Shown: positions 35,093 through 45,160, counted from the stretch's first letter. The stretch: 64,000 nucleotides of DNA from Massilia terrae (GCF_024753145.1 NZ_JANUGU010000002.1:124001-188000), one strand, 5' to 3'. The notes: generated from the sequence alone by a model not told the origin. Numbers and translations are program-made.

Positions 35093-37264
35093 ATGACAAA
35101 GAAGAAAGATATCAAGTTTCTCCGTGTATCCCACCTGCGCGGCCCGAACATCTGGACATACCGCCCCGTGATCGAAGCCTGGCTCGACATCGGCGAGCTG
35201 GAAGACTCCCCCTCCAACACCATCCCCGGCCTGTTCGAACGGCTGACCGCCTGGCTGCCCGGGCTGGTCGAGCACCGCTGCGGCGTCGGCACCCACGGCG
35301 GCTTCCTCGAGCGCCTGCAGGAAGGCACCTGGGCCGGCCACATTCTCGAGCACGTGGTGCTGGAACTGCAAAACCTGGCCGGCATGAAGACCGGTTTCGG
35401 CAAGACCCGCGGCGCCGGCCAGCCGGGGATCTACAAGATGGCCTTCCGCACGCGCGAGGAAACCGTGGGCCGCGCCGCGCTGGACACCGGCCGTGAACTG
35501 CTGCTGGCCGCGATCAACGACGAGCCTTTCGACGTCAAGGCCGCCATCGCCGCCCTGACCGACCTGGCCGACCGCCGCCTGCTGGGCCCGTCGACCGGCC
35601 ACATCGTCGAGGCCGCGGTCGAGCGCCGCATCCCGCAGATCCGCCTCACCGAAGGCAACCTGGTGCAGCTCGGCTACGGCTCGGCACAACGCCGCATCTG
35701 GACCGCCGAGACCGACCGCACCGGCGCCATCGCCGAAGGCATCGCCAGCGACAAGGACCTGGCCAAGGGCCTGCTGGCCTCGTGCGGCGTGCCGGTGCCG
35801 GAAGGCGCGGTGGTGCGCAGCCCGGCCGAAGCCTGGGACGAGGCGCAGGACATCGGCCTGCCGGTGGTGATCAAGCCGGTCGACGGCAACCACGGCCGCG
35901 GCGTGTCGCTGAACCTGATGACCGAGGCCGACATCCACGCCGCCTACGAGATCGCCTCGAAGGAAGGTGACAGCCGCTCGGTGCTGGTCGAGCGCTACAT
36001 TGCCGGCAACGAGCACCGGCTGCTGGTGGTCGGCACCAAGGTGGTGGCGGCCGCGCGCGGCGAGTCGCTGTTCGTCACCGGCGACGGCAAGTCGACCATC
36101 ATCGAACTGTGCGACAGCCAGATCAACACCGACCCGCGCCGCGGGCCGACCGAAGACTTTCCGCTCAATCCGGTCACGCCGACCGACAGCGAGATCATGC
36201 TCGACCTGAAGCGCCAGGGCCTGACGCCGCGATCGATCCCGCCGGCCGGCCAGAAGGTCCTGATCCAGCTGAACGGCAACGTGTCCGACGACGTCACCGA
36301 CATCGTGCACCCGGAAGTGGCGCACGCCGCCGCGTTGGCCGCGCGCATCGTCGGCCTGGACATCGCCGGCATCGACCTGGTGTGCGAGGACATCACCCGC
36401 CCGCTGGAAGAACAACGCGGCGCGATCATCGAAGTCAATTCGAGCCCGGGCCTGCTGGCCCACATCAAGCCGGCCAGCGGCACCCCGCGCAACGTCGGCA
36501 AGGCCATCGTGGATCACCTGTTCGCGGCAGGCGAAAACGGCCGCATCCCGGTGGTGGGCGTGACCGGCCTCCTGGGCGCGAGCCTGGTGTCGCGCCTGGC
36601 CGGCTGCCTGTTGCACCTGACCGGCAAGCACGTCGGCGTGGCCAATGGCGAGGGCCTGTACCTGGACGCGCGCCAGGTGACGGCGGGCGACTGCATGACA
36701 TTCGAGGCCGGCGAGCGCGTGCTGATCAACCGCTGGGTGCAGGCTGCCGTGTTCGAGTCGAACGCGCAGTCGATCCTGGCCGAGGGCCTGCCCTACGACC
36801 GCTGCGCGGTGGGCGTGGTGACCGACATGTGCGACGCCAGCGACCTGTCCGCGTACTACATCGGCGCCGGCGACTCGCGCTACAACGTGGTGCGCAGCCA
36901 GGTCGACGTGATCCTGCCGGAAGGGACGGCCGTGCTGAACGCGGCCGATGCGCAGGTGGCGGAACTGGCCGAGCTGTGCGACGGCGGCGTGATCTTCTAC
37001 GCGCTGGATGAACACAATGAAGTACTGGCGGCGCACCGCGCGCAGGGCAAGCGCGTGGCCTTCGTGCGCGAAGGGCTGATGATCCTGGCCGAGGGCGCGG
37101 AAGAAACGCCGCTGCTGCAGGTGGCCAAGCTGAAGCCGGCCACCGCCAAGCATCCGGACAGCCTGCTGGCGGCCGTGTGCGCGGCGTGGGCGCTGGAGGT
37201 GCCGGCGGAGCTGATCTGCGCAGGCCTGCGCAGCTTCGACGCCACTCCGCCCGGCAAGAACTGA
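35093..37264 (+). CDS. cphA': Cyanophycin synthetase paralogue with degenerate Mur-ligase domain
   Basis: A 723-residue CphA relative. The N-terminal domain and the ATP-grasp domain (about 220-485) look intact (VVIKPVDGNHGRGVSLNL; IEVNSSPGLLAHIKP). In the Mur-ligase-like part the P-loop, which should read GTNGKTT, is GLLGASL (residues 492-498). The VTN motif is VTDM, and the region matching AVFETARGG is AVFESNAQS. The C-terminal Mur lobe is missing, so the protein is about 130 residues shorter than the next gene product. It should therefore keep at most the ATP-grasp reaction (aspartate addition in CphA). Two adjacent CphA paralogues are known in other betaproteobacteria. The ATG at 35093 is preferred to a TTG at 35090. 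Confidence 0.88.
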   Translation: MTKKKDIKFLRVSHLRGPNIWTYRPVIEAWLDIGELEDSPSNTIPGLFERLTAWLPGLVEHRCGVGTHGGFLERLQEGTWAGHILEHVVLELQNLAGMKTGFGKTRGAGQPGIYKMAFRTREETVGRAALDTGRELLLAAINDEPFDVKAAIAALTDLADRRLLGPSTGHIVEAAVERRIPQIRLTEGNLVQLGYGSAQRRIWTAETDRTGAIAEGIASDKDLAKGLLASCGVPVPEGAVVRSPAEAWDEAQDIGLPVVIKPVDGNHGRGVSLNLMTEADIHAAYEIASKEGDSRSVLVERYIAGNEHRLLVVGTKVVAAARGESLFVTGDGKSTIIELCDSQINTDPRRGPTEDFPLNPVTPTDSEIMLDLKRQGLTPRSIPPAGQKVLIQLNGNVSDDVTDIVHPEVAHAAALAARIVGLDIAGIDLVCEDITRPLEEQRGAIIEVNSSPGLLAHIKPASGTPRNVGKAIVDHLFAAGENGRIPVVGVTGLLGASLVSRLAGCLLHLTGKHVGVANGEGLYLDARQVTAGDCMTFEAGERVLINRWVQAAVFESNAQSILAEGLPYDRCAVGVVTDMCDASDLSAYYIGAGDSRYNVVRSQVDVILPEGTAVLNAADAQVAELAELCDGGVIFYALDEHNEVLAAHRAQGKRVAFVREGLMILAEGAEETPLLQVAKLKPATAKHPDSLLAAVCAAWALEVPAELICAGLRSFDATPPGKN

Positions 37265-37280
37265 ATATTAGAATCGACGT

Positions 37281-37330
37281 GGCCCGCCGACGCAGCGGGC
37301 CCGCCTCGGCGCCGCGTGTGCGGCGGCGCC
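37281..37330 (+). other. Two tandem GC-rich hairpins between the cphA genes
   Basis: GGCCCGC/GCGGGCC (37281-37301) and GGCGCCGC/GCGGCGCC (37308-37330), each with a 7-nt loop, in the 90-base gap. No T-run follows. They may tune or protect the mRNA between the two coding parts. Confidence 0.5.
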
Positions 37331-37354
37331 GCCCACTCAAAGGATTGAAGGTTT

Positions 37355-39925
37355 ATGGAAGTATCACGCGTACGCGCCCTGCGGGGCCCCAACCTGTGGA
37401 GCCACCATACGTCGGTGGAAGCGATCGTCAAGATCACGCCCGACGAGGAATCCATCGCGACCTTGCCCGGCTTCGAGACACGGTTGCGCACGCGCTTCCC
37501 CCAGATCAGCCAGCTGGCCCCGATGGGCCATGACGAAACGGTGCCGATGGCGCAGGTGCTGGAGATCGTCGCACTGGACCTGCAGGCGCAGGCCGGCTGC
37601 CCGGTGACCTTCAGCCGCACCACCGCCACCATCGAGCCCGGCGTGTACCAGGTGGTGGTCGAATACACCGAGGAAGACGTCGGCCGCCTCGCGCTGGAGC
37701 TGGCGGAACAGCTGATCGCGGCCGCCCGCGACGACGCGCCGTTCGACCTCGCCGCCGCGCTGGCCAGGCTGCGCGAAGTGGACGAGGACGTGCGCCTGGG
37801 GCCGTCGACCGGTTCGATCGTGGCCGCCGCCGTGGCGCGCGGCATCCCGTTCCGCCGCCTGACCGAGGGCAGCCTGGTGATGTTCGGCTGGGGCAGCCGC
37901 CAGCGCCGCATCCAGGCCGCCGAAATGGACTGCACCGGCGCCATCGCCGAATCGATCGCGCAGGACAAGGAACTGACCAAGAAGCTGCTGGACGCGGCCG
38001 GCGTGCCGGTGCCGCTGGGCCGCACCGTGAGCGACCCGGACGACGCCTGGGCCGCCGCGCAGGAGATCGGCCTGCCGGTGGTGATCAAGCCGAAGGACGG
38101 CAACCAGGGCAAGGGCGTGACGGTCAACGTGACCACCCGCGAGCAGCTGACCGCTGGCTTCCAGACCGCCTCCGAATTCCGCGACGACGTGATGGTCGAG
38201 CGCTACCTGCCCGGCCACGACTTCCGCCTGCTGGTGGTCGGCGACAAGCTGGTCGCGGCCGCGCGCCGCGATCCGCCGTCGGTGGTGGGCGACGGCGAGC
38301 ACACCGTGCGCGAGCTGGTCGACATCGTCAACCGCGACCCGCGCCGCGGCGACGGCCACGCCACTTCGCTGACCAAGATCCGCTTCGACGACATCGCGCT
38401 GGCCAGCCTGGCCAAGCAGGGCTACGGCGCCGATTCGGTGCCGCCCAAGGGCCAGCGGGTCCGCCTGCGCAACAACGCCAACCTGTCGACCGGCGGCGCG
38501 GCCACCGACGTCACCGACGACGTCCATCCGGAAGTGGCGGCGCGCGCGATCGCGGCGGCCACCATGGTCGGGCTGGACATCTGCGGCGTCGACCTGGTGT
38601 GCGACAGCGTGCTGAAACCGATCGAGGAACAAGGCGGCGGCATCGTCGAAGTCAACGCCGCTCCCGGCCTGCGCATGCACATCTCGCCCTCGTTCGGCAA
38701 GGGCCGCGCGGTGGGCGACGCGATCGTGTCGGCCATGTTCAAGGACGGCGACGACGGCCGCATCCCGGTGATCGCGGTCACCGGCACCAACGGCAAGACC
38801 ACCACGGTGCGCCTGATCGCGCACCTGACCACGGCCGCCGGCCTGCGCACCGGCATGACCAACACCGACGGCGTCTACATCGAAGGCCGCCGCATCGACA
38901 GCGGCGACTGCAGCGGCCCGCGCAGCGCGCGCAATGTGCTGCTGCACCCGGACGTCGACGCCGCCGTGTTCGAGACCGCGCGCGGCGGCATGCTGCGCGA
39001 GGGCCTGGCCTTTGACCGCTGCCAGGTCGCGGTGGTGACCAATATCGGCGCCGGCGACCACCTCGGCCTGAACTACATCACCACGCTGGAGGACCTGAAG
39101 GTGCTCAAGCGCGTGATCGTGATGAACGTGGCGCCCAGCGGCATGGCGGTGCTCAACGCGGCCGACCCGATGGTGGCCAGCATGGCCGAGAAGACCAAGG
39201 GCGACGTCACCTTTTTCGCGCAGGACGGCACCCATCCGCTGATGTCGATGCACCGCGCCAAGGGCAAGCGCGTGGTGTTCGTCGAGGACGGCATGCTGGT
39301 GGCGGCGCAGGGCAAGAACGTAACCCGCATCCCGCTGGCGGAAGTGCCGATCACGCGCGGCGGCACCATCGGCTTCCAGGTCGAGAACGTGATGGCCGCG
39401 GTGGCGGCGGCGTGGGCGGTGGACCTGCCGTGGGACGCGATCCGCGTCGGCCTGGCCACTTTCCGCAGCGAGACCAGCAACGCGCCGGGCCGCTTCAATG
39501 TGTTCGACTATCGCGGCGCCACCGTGATCGCCGACTACGGCCACAATCCGGACGCGATGCAGGCGCTGGTGGGCGCGGTGGAAGGCATGCCGGCCAAGCG
39601 CCGCATGGTGCTGATCAGCGGCGCCGGCGACCGCCGCGACGAGGACATCCGCCAGCAGACCCGCATCCTCGGCGCCGCCTTCGACGAGGTGCTGCTGTAC
39701 CAGGACCAGTGCCAGCGCGGCCGCGCCGACGGCGAGGTGGTGGCGCTGCTGCGCGAGGGCCTGCAGGGCGCCACGCGCACCAGCCACGTCGAGGAAATCA
39801 ACGGCGAATTCGTCGCGATCGACCGCGCCCTGTCGCGCCTGTCCAAGGGCGACCTGGCGCTGATCCTGATCGACCAGGTGGACGAGGCGCTGGCCCACAT
39901 CGCCCAGCGCGTGGCCGAAGCCTGA
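37355..39925 (+). CDS. cphA: Cyanophycin synthetase
   Basis: Makes the storage polymer cyanophycin (poly-aspartate backbone with arginine side chains) from Asp, Arg and ATP without a ribosome. The 856-residue protein has the N-terminal domain (MEVSRVRALRGPNLWSHHTS), ATP-grasp domain (VVIKPKDGNQGKGVTVNV, IVEVNAAPGLRMHISPS), and Mur-ligase-like domain with an intact P-loop GTNGKTTT (477-484) and C-terminal lobe (VIADYGHNPDAMQALVGA; LISGAGDRRDEDIRQQ). Length is close to normal for the family. It is 90 bases downstream of the degenerate paralogue, probably on one transcript. No cyanophycinase gene is present in the window. Confidence 0.96.
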   Translation: MEVSRVRALRGPNLWSHHTSVEAIVKITPDEESIATLPGFETRLRTRFPQISQLAPMGHDETVPMAQVLEIVALDLQAQAGCPVTFSRTTATIEPGVYQVVVEYTEEDVGRLALELAEQLIAAARDDAPFDLAAALARLREVDEDVRLGPSTGSIVAAAVARGIPFRRLTEGSLVMFGWGSRQRRIQAAEMDCTGAIAESIAQDKELTKKLLDAAGVPVPLGRTVSDPDDAWAAAQEIGLPVVIKPKDGNQGKGVTVNVTTREQLTAGFQTASEFRDDVMVERYLPGHDFRLLVVGDKLVAAARRDPPSVVGDGEHTVRELVDIVNRDPRRGDGHATSLTKIRFDDIALASLAKQGYGADSVPPKGQRVRLRNNANLSTGGAATDVTDDVHPEVAARAIAAATMVGLDICGVDLVCDSVLKPIEEQGGGIVEVNAAPGLRMHISPSFGKGRAVGDAIVSAMFKDGDDGRIPVIAVTGTNGKTTTVRLIAHLTTAAGLRTGMTNTDGVYIEGRRIDSGDCSGPRSARNVLLHPDVDAAVFETARGGMLREGLAFDRCQVAVVTNIGAGDHLGLNYITTLEDLKVLKRVIVMNVAPSGMAVLNAADPMVASMAEKTKGDVTFFAQDGTHPLMSMHRAKGKRVVFVEDGMLVAAQGKNVTRIPLAEVPITRGGTIGFQVENVMAAVAAAWAVDLPWDAIRVGLATFRSETSNAPGRFNVFDYRGATVIADYGHNPDAMQALVGAVEGMPAKRRMVLISGAGDRRDEDIRQQTRILGAAFDEVLLYQDQCQRGRADGEVVALLREGLQGATRTSHVEEINGEFVAIDRALSRLSKGDLALILIDQVDEALAHIAQRVAEA

Positions 39926-39927
39926 AA

Positions 39928-39959
39928 GGCAGAGGCCCGCGGTGAAGCGGGCCCCTGCC
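39928..39959. terminator. Hairpin after cphA, possible terminator
   Basis: Stem GGCAG-A-GGCCCGC / GCGGGCC-C-CTGCC with a 6-nt loop, starting 2 bases after the cphA stop. It is stable but followed by TCCCCC rather than a T-run. Confidence 0.45.
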
Positions 39960-40002
39960 TCCCCCGACAAGCCGACGGCATTGCACCGCCGGCCTGAACG
40001 CT

Positions 40003-40659
40003 TCAGCGCGCCCTGCCGCGCTTGCGGCGCACCGCCGCCAATCCAGCCAGTCCCAGTCCGATGATGGCCACGCTGCCCGGCTCCGGCACGCCGGCCGGCG
40101 GCGGATCGCCGCCGTCGTTGCCATCGCCGCTCAGCACCAGGCGCGCGCCGAAATATTCGAGCGGGTCGCCGAAATCCGTGTCCTGCAAGGTCAGGGTCCA
40201 GGTGCCGAACATGTCCAGTCCGGCGAACTCCGAAAACGAATCCAGCGGCAGGCTGTAGGTGCCGCTTTGCATGGTCGTATCGAGGACCGGGGCCGCGTCC
40301 TGGAAATTGACCGTTACGCGGCCGCCGCTGTTGACGTCATAGTAGCCGACCGGGACCAGGCGCACCGTGGTCCCGTCGGGACCTGTGAGCCACATGCCGA
40401 TCTCGTTCGCGTAGGGCGTGCCCTGGCCGATGCACTGCGTGCCATCCGGCCCGATCTGCGGGTCGTCGCATTTCGAGAAGTCGACGCTGATACTGACGCC
40501 GCTCAGCGTGCCGTGCCGGGTGACGTCGAGGTAGCGCGCGATGACGATGCCATCGCTGTCGCCGTACTGCGAATCGGTGACCACGACCCCGGCCTGGGCC
40601 GCGCCTGCCAGCGCCAGGGCGGCGCACATCACCGCATGTTTAATCGAGCTGAACCGCAT
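40003..40659 (-). CDS. PEP-CTERM sorting domain protein
   Basis: A 218-residue exported protein. Signal peptide (ALALAGAAQAG, cleavage near 24); central beta-rich domain (about 25-185, with GTWTLTLQDTDFGDPLEYFG, resembling proprotein-convertase P-type beta domains); low-complexity GNDGGDPPPAG; then the sorting tail VPEPGS, one hydrophobic helix and RRKRGRAR. PEP-CTERM proteins are processed by an exosortase and tied to exopolysaccharide production; no exosortase is in this window. The ATG at 40659 has GAGGGGG upstream. Convergent with cphA; a functional link to cyanophycin is not implied. Confidence 0.9.
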   Translation of the reverse strand: MRFSSIKHAVMCAALALAGAAQAGVVVTDSQYGDSDGIVIARYLDVTRHGTLSGVSISVDFSKCDDPQIGPDGTQCIGQGTPYANEIGMWLTGPDGTTVRLVPVGYYDVNSGGRVTVNFQDAAPVLDTTMQSGTYSLPLDSFSEFAGLDMFGTWTLTLQDTDFGDPLEYFGARLVLSGDGNDGGDPPPAGVPEPGSVAIIGLGLAGLAAVRRKRGRAR

Positions 40660-40864
40660 ATTTCCCCCTCGTTCTTTGCCGAATACTGAGCAGGTTTCAT
40701 GCCATGTTGCGAAAACCAAGGAAAATCATGGAGTTGGCAAGTGCGGCGCGGAGGTGGTGTAAAAAATGCCGACAAATGGCCGCCGCCCCGGCTGCGGCTG
40801 TCGCCAGCGCGAGCGATCGCGGTAGAATGGCGGTCTTGGCGCAGCAAGCCGGCACGAACAAGAA

Positions 40865-43534
40865 ATGACCACAGTCCCGAACGAGATCAACCCCGCAGCG
40901 GCCAAGAGCAGCGCGACGGAAAAACAGACGCCGATGATGCAGCAGTACCTGCGCATCAAATCGGACTACCCGACCATGCTGGTGTTCTACCGCATGGGCG
41001 ACTTCTACGAGCTGTTCTTCGACGACGCCGAGAAGGCGGCGCGCATCCTCGGCATCACGCTGACCGCGCGCGGCTCCTCAGGCGGGGTGCCGATCAAGAT
41101 GGCCGGGGTGCCCTTCCACGCGCTCGATCCCTACCTGGCCAAGCTGGTCAAGATGGGCGAATCGTGCGCGATCGCCGAGCAGTTCGGCGACCCGGCGCTG
41201 TCCAAGGGCCCGGTCGAGCGCAAGGTGGTGCGGGTGGTCACGCCGGGCACCCTGACCGACGCCGACCTGCTGCCGGAAAAGGCCGAGCGCCCGCTGCTGG
41301 CCGTATGCACGCTCACCCAGCGCAAGGTGGTCACCACGGGCCTGGCCTGGCTGTCGCTGGCATCGGGCGCGCTGCGCCTGATGGAATTCTCGGGCGATGC
41401 GCGCACCGTCGGCGCGCGCCTGGCGCAGGAGCTGGAGCGCATCGCGCCGGCCGAGGTGCTGCGCGCGGACGACAACAGCGACCTGTTCGAGGAAGCCGCG
41501 ATCGGCCACACCCAGCACGTGCCGGAGTGGCACTTCGACGTGGTCAAGGGCCACAAGGCGCTGCTGGACCAGCTGGCCGTGGCCACGCTGTCCGGCTTCG
41601 GCGCCGACGGCCTGGGCGCGGCGTTCGGCGCGGCCGGCGCGCTGCTGCGCTACGCCCACTCGACCCAGGGCCGCGGCCTGCAGCACGTGCAGACGCTGGC
41701 GGTCGAAAGCGAGAACGAATTCATCGGCCTGGACGCGGCCACGCGCCGCAACCTGGAGCTGACCGAGACCATCCGCGGGCAGGAGTCGCCGACCCTGTTC
41801 TCGCTGCTCGACCACTGCCGCACGGCGATGGGCTCGCGCCTGTTGCGCCACTGGCTGCATCATCCAAAACGCAACCAAATGGTTGCACGTTCCCGGCACC
41901 AGGCGATCGAGGCGCTGCTCGGTCGCGACGCCGCCGGCGCGCTGCTGGCGACGCTGGGCCAGGTGCCCGACATCGAGCGCATCACCACCCGCATCGCCCT
42001 GCTGTCGGCGCGCCCGCGCGACCTGGCCAGCCTGCGCGACGGCCTGAAGCAGCTGCCGGCCCTGCGCGAGCAGGTGGCGCGCTGCTTCATCCCGGGCGAC
42101 ACCTGCCTGCTGCACGAGATCCACGCCGCGCTGGCCACGCCCGAAGCCTGCCTCGACCTGCTGGTGCGCGCGGTGGCCGAGGAGCCGGCCGCGATGGTGC
42201 GCGACGGCGGCGTGTTCGCGCGCGGCTTCGACGCCGAACTGGACGAACTGCGCGCGCTGTCCGAGAACGCCGGCCAGTTCCTGGTCGACCTCGAGACGCG
42301 CGAGCGCGCCCGCACCGGCATCGCCAACCTGCGGGTCGAATACAACAAGGTGCACGGCTTCTACATCGAGGTCACCAACGGCCAGGCCGACAAGGTGCCA
42401 GACGACTACCGCCGCCGCCAGACCCTGAAGAACTGCGAACGCTACATCACGCCGGAGCTGAAGGCCTTCGAGGACAAGGCGCTGTCGGCGCAAGACAAGG
42501 CGCTGGCGCGCGAGAAGATGCTGTACGACGAGCTGCTCGGCAGCCTCGCGCCCTTCATCGGCCAGCTGCAGGCGATCGCCCGGGCGCTGGCCCAGATCGA
42601 CACGCTGGCGGCGCTGGCCACGCACGCGGTGCGCCACAACTGGTGCGCGCCGCAGCTGGTGGACGAGCCCTGCCTGGACATTGCGGAAGGCCGCCACCCG
42701 GTGGTCGAGAACCAGATCGAGCGCTTCATCGCCAACGACTGCCGGCTGCGCGACGACAAGCGCCTGCTCTTGATCACCGGCCCGAACATGGGCGGTAAAT
42801 CGACCTTCATGCGCCAGGTCGCGCTGATCACGCTGCTGGCCTACGTGGGCAGCTACGTGCCCGCGGCCAGCGCCAGCATCGGCCCGATCGACCGCATCTT
42901 CACCCGCATCGGCGCTTCCGACGACCTGGCCAACGGCCGCTCGACCTTCATGGTGGAAATGACCGAATCGGCCGCGATCCTGAACGGCGCCACGCCGCAG
43001 TCGCTGGTGCTGATGGACGAAGTCGGACGCGGCACCTCGACCTTCGACGGCCTGGCGCTGGCGTGGGCGATCGCGCGCCACCTGATCGAGACCAGCCGCA
43101 GCTTCACGCTGTTCGCGACCCACTACTTCGAGCTCACCCAGCTGCCGGAAGCGCATCCGAGCGCGGCCAACGTGCACCTGTCGGCGGTCGAGCACAAGGA
43201 CAGCATCGTGTTCCTGCACGCGGTGCAGGACGGCCCGGCCTCGCAGAGCTACGGCCTGCAGGTGGCGCAGCTGGCGGGTGTGCCGGCAGGCGTGATCCGC
43301 GCCGCGCGGCGCCACCTGGCGCGGCTGGAAGCACAGGCGGTGGACGGCACGGCGCAGCTCGACCTGTTTGCGCCGGCGCCGTGCGCGGAGCCGGAAGACG
43401 AGGCCGCGCCGGCCGCCGTCGCAGCAGCACCGAACGACGCGCTGCGCGAGCTGATCGACCAGATCGACCCGGACGCGCTGTCGCCGCGCGAAGCGCTGGA
43501 ACGGCTGTACGAACTGAAGCACGCGGCCGGCTGA
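40865..43534 (+). CDS. mutS: DNA mismatch repair protein MutS
   Basis: Recognises mismatches and loops and starts methyl- or nick-directed repair. The 889-residue protein has the N-terminal mismatch-reading motif in [12 protein letters not shown] (Phe-x-Glu), connector and lever domains, and the C-terminal ABC-type ATPase with Walker [34 protein letters not shown] and [12 protein letters not shown] -10-like TAGAAT lies at 40823-40828. The stop overlaps the start of the next gene (TGATG), indicating coupled translation of an unrelated exported protein. Confidence 0.98.
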   Translation: MTTVPNEINPAAAKSSATEKQTPMMQQYLRIKSDYPTMLVFYRMGDFYELFFDDAEKAARILGITLTARGSSGGVPIKMAGVPFHALDPYLAKLVKMGESCAIAEQFGDPALSKGPVERKVVRVVTPGTLTDADLLPEKAERPLLAVCTLTQRKVVTTGLAWLSLASGALRLMEFSGDARTVGARLAQELERIAPAEVLRADDNSDLFEEAAIGHTQHVPEWHFDVVKGHKALLDQLAVATLSGFGADGLGAAFGAAGALLRYAHSTQGRGLQHVQTLAVESENEFIGLDAATRRNLELTETIRGQESPTLFSLLDHCRTAMGSRLLRHWLHHPKRNQMVARSRHQAIEALLGRDAAGALLATLGQVPDIERITTRIALLSARPRDLASLRDGLKQLPALREQVARCFIPGDTCLLHEIHAALATPEACLDLLVRAVAEEPAAMVRDGGVFARGFDAELDELRALSENAGQFLVDLETRERARTGIANLRVEYNKVHGFYIEVTNGQADKVPDDYRRRQTLKNCERYITPELKAFEDKALSAQDKALAREKMLYDELLGSLAPFIGQLQAIARALAQIDTLAALATHAVRHNWCAPQLVDEPCLDIAEGRHPVVENQIERFIANDCRLRDDKRLLLITGPNMGGKSTFMRQVALITLLAYVGSYVPAASASIGPIDRIFTRIGASDDLANGRSTFMVEMTESAAILNGATPQSLVLMDEVGRGTSTFDGLALAWAIARHLIETSRSFTLFATHYFELTQLPEAHPSAANVHLSAVEHKDSIVFLHAVQDGPASQSYGLQVAQLAGVPAGVIRAARRHLARLEAQAVDGTAQLDLFAPAPCAEPEDEAAPAAVAAAPNDALRELIDQIDPDALSPREALERLYELKHAAG

Positions 43535-44472
43535 TGCGGCGCGCGCGACGCTTCCTGCTGCTCCCCGCCCTGCTGGCGGCAGCGTGCGCATTCGCCGCGC
43601 CCAAGGCGGACGAGCCGCAGCGCTTCGCCATCATCGGCCACAGCTTCATCGCCGGCGGCGAGGACAAGCTGCAAGAAGCGATCGCCGCGACCAGCGATGC
43701 TTCGCTGTCGTTCGTGGTCCTCACCGGGATCAAGGCGGCGTCGGAGACCTGCGCGGACAAGCTGTACCAGCGGCGGCGCGACCTGATCGACGACGCGAAG
43801 CGGCCGATGATCGTGGCGCCGGCCGGCAGCGACTGGACCGACTGCAAGAACTCGGCCGGGCGCAGCGATGCGATCGAAAGGCTGGCGCGCCTGCGCGAGC
43901 TGTTCTTCGCCGAGCCGCGCTCGATGGGCGCGAAGAAGATCCCGCTGACGCGCCAGTCGGCGAGCCCGCGCTTTCGCAGCTATGCCGAGAACGCGCACTG
44001 GGAAGTGGGCAAGGTGCTGTATTCGACGGTAAACCTCCCGTCGAACAACAACCACTACGTATCGGCCGCGGGACGCAACAGCGAGTACGAAGACCGGCTG
44101 GTGGCCACGCGCTTCTGGCTGAACCGGCTGCTGGCGATCGCCAAGAGCGACCACATGGACGCGATCGTGCTGTTCTCGGAAGGCGACATCAAGCCGTTCC
44201 CGGAACCGGCCGGGCTGCGCGCCCTGCTGCCGCGCGCCGCCTCCGGCCACGACGGCTTCGCGGAGCCGCGCAAGCTGGTGCTGGCGATGGCCAGGAAGTA
44301 CGGCGGGAAGGTGCTGCTGGTCGATGCGGCCGGGCTGCCGAAAGGCGCGAAGCCGGCGATCGAGTGGAAGGGAAATGTCGGGCACCTGAGCGTGGGGCCG
44401 GGAGTGCTGGAGGTGGGCGTGGCGACGGAGGGTGGGCCGACGTTCACGATCAAGGACGCGGCGACCGACTAA
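43534..44472 (+). CDS. Exported protein of unknown function coupled to mutS
   Basis: A 312-residue protein with an Arg-rich signal peptide ([21 protein letters not shown], cleavage near 22). The mature part starts with RFAIIGHSFIAGGEDKLQEA and has a fold-like pattern of alternating beta and alpha segments (VVLTGIKAASETC; MIVAPAGSDWTDC; AIVLFSEGDIKPF). This loosely recalls calcineurin-type phosphoesterases, but their metal motifs (GDxxD, GNHD, GHxH) are not visible. Three cysteines in the mature part may allow a disulfide. The ATG overlaps the mutS stop by one base. I do not recognise a characterised family. Confidence 0.75.
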   Translation: MRRARRFLLLPALLAAACAFAAPKADEPQRFAIIGHSFIAGGEDKLQEAIAATSDASLSFVVLTGIKAASETCADKLYQRRRDLIDDAKRPMIVAPAGSDWTDCKNSAGRSDAIERLARLRELFFAEPRSMGAKKIPLTRQSASPRFRSYAENAHWEVGKVLYSTVNLPSNNNHYVSAAGRNSEYEDRLVATRFWLNRLLAIAKSDHMDAIVLFSEGDIKPFPEPAGLRALLPRAASGHDGFAEPRKLVLAMARKYGGKVLLVDAAGLPKGAKPAIEWKGNVGHLSVGPGVLEVGVATEGGPTFTIKDAATD

Positions 44473-44475
44473 AGT

Positions 44476-44585
44476 GGACGTCGTTCCCGCGCACGCGGGA
44501 ACCCCATTTTGCAGCGCATCGTCAGCGCATGCGCTAGCCGCTTCGTTCGAAGAAATGGGATTCCCGCGTTCGCGGGAATGACGAT
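44476..44585. repeat. Inverted pair of REP hairpins
   Basis: GTTCCCGC/GCGGGAAC (44483-44502) and ATTCCCGC/GCGGGAAT (44560-44579), heads inward (CCCATTTT and AGAAATGGG), between convergent genes. Confidence 0.8.
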
Positions 44586-44611
44586 TCCTGATACTGACGC
44601 GTCAGCAGCGA

Positions 44612-45160
44612 TCACTGCAGCGGATGGCTGCGGAAATGGTCGCCCTCTTCGCTGTCTTCCAGCTCGTCGTGGCCGTGGTGGTGGCCGTGCGCGCCGTGCA
44701 CGTGCTCGTGCGCGATCTCTTCGGCCGTGGCCGGACGCACATCAATCACCGACAGCTCGAAGCGCAGCGCCATGCCCGCCAGCGGGTGATTGCCATCCAG
44801 CACAACCTTGTCTTCCGCCACTTCGGTCACGGTGAAGATGGTCGGCTCCTCGTCATCGCCGGCGCCTTCGGCCATGCCTTCGAACTGCATGCCGACTTCG
44901 ATCGGTTCCGGCAGGCGCTTGCGCTCCTCGACCTTGATCAGGGCCGGATCATAATCGCCGAACGCGTCTTCCGGCTCGATCTGGATGGTCGAGGAATAGC
45001 CGACGTCCTTGCCATCCAGCTCTTCCTCGATCTTGGGCAGGGTGTTCTCGTACCCGCCGTGCAGGTACACCATCGGCTGGGTGCCCTCTTCGATCAGGTT
45101 GTTCTGGGCGTCCGACAGCCGGTAGTTGACGGACACCACAGTGTTCTTGGCAATTTTCAT
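44612..45160 (-). CDS. slyD: FKBP-type peptidyl-prolyl isomerase SlyD
   Basis: Cytoplasmic prolyl isomerase, chaperone and metal (nickel) carrier. The 182-residue protein starts MKIAKNTVVSVNYRLSDAQ, has the FKBP core split by the insert-in-flap domain (EPEDAFGDYDPALIKVEE) and a His-rich metal-binding tail (HEHVHGAHGHHHGHDE). Start at 45160 with AAAGGATG upstream; the 31-codon upstream extension is not family-like. Divergent from roxA, with its own TATAAT. Confidence 0.95.
   Translation of the reverse strand: MKIAKNTVVSVNYRLSDAQNNLIEEGTQPMVYLHGGYENTLPKIEEELDGKDVGYSSTIQIEPEDAFGDYDPALIKVEERKRLPEPIEVGMQFEGMAEGAGDDEEPTIFTVTEVAEDKVVLDGNHPLAGMALRFELSVIDVRPATAEEIAHEHVHGAHGHHHGHDELEDSEEGDHFRSHPLQ

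Noticed and set aside
37281..37330. Hairpins between the cphA genes as an intrinsic terminator
   Set aside because: No T-run follows either stem, so full termination is unlikely; kept only as RNA structure.
37364..39970. Leftward open frame of 868 codons across cphA
   Set aside because: Antisense of the motif-rich cyanophycin synthetase; no recognisable domains.
40003..40659. PEP-CTERM protein as part of the cyanophycin system
   Set aside because: It is convergent to cphA, has a hairpin between, and belongs to the exosortase pathway; adjacency alone is not evidence.
41078..43591. Leftward open frame of 837 codons across mutS
   Set aside because: Antisense of mutS, which carries all family motifs.
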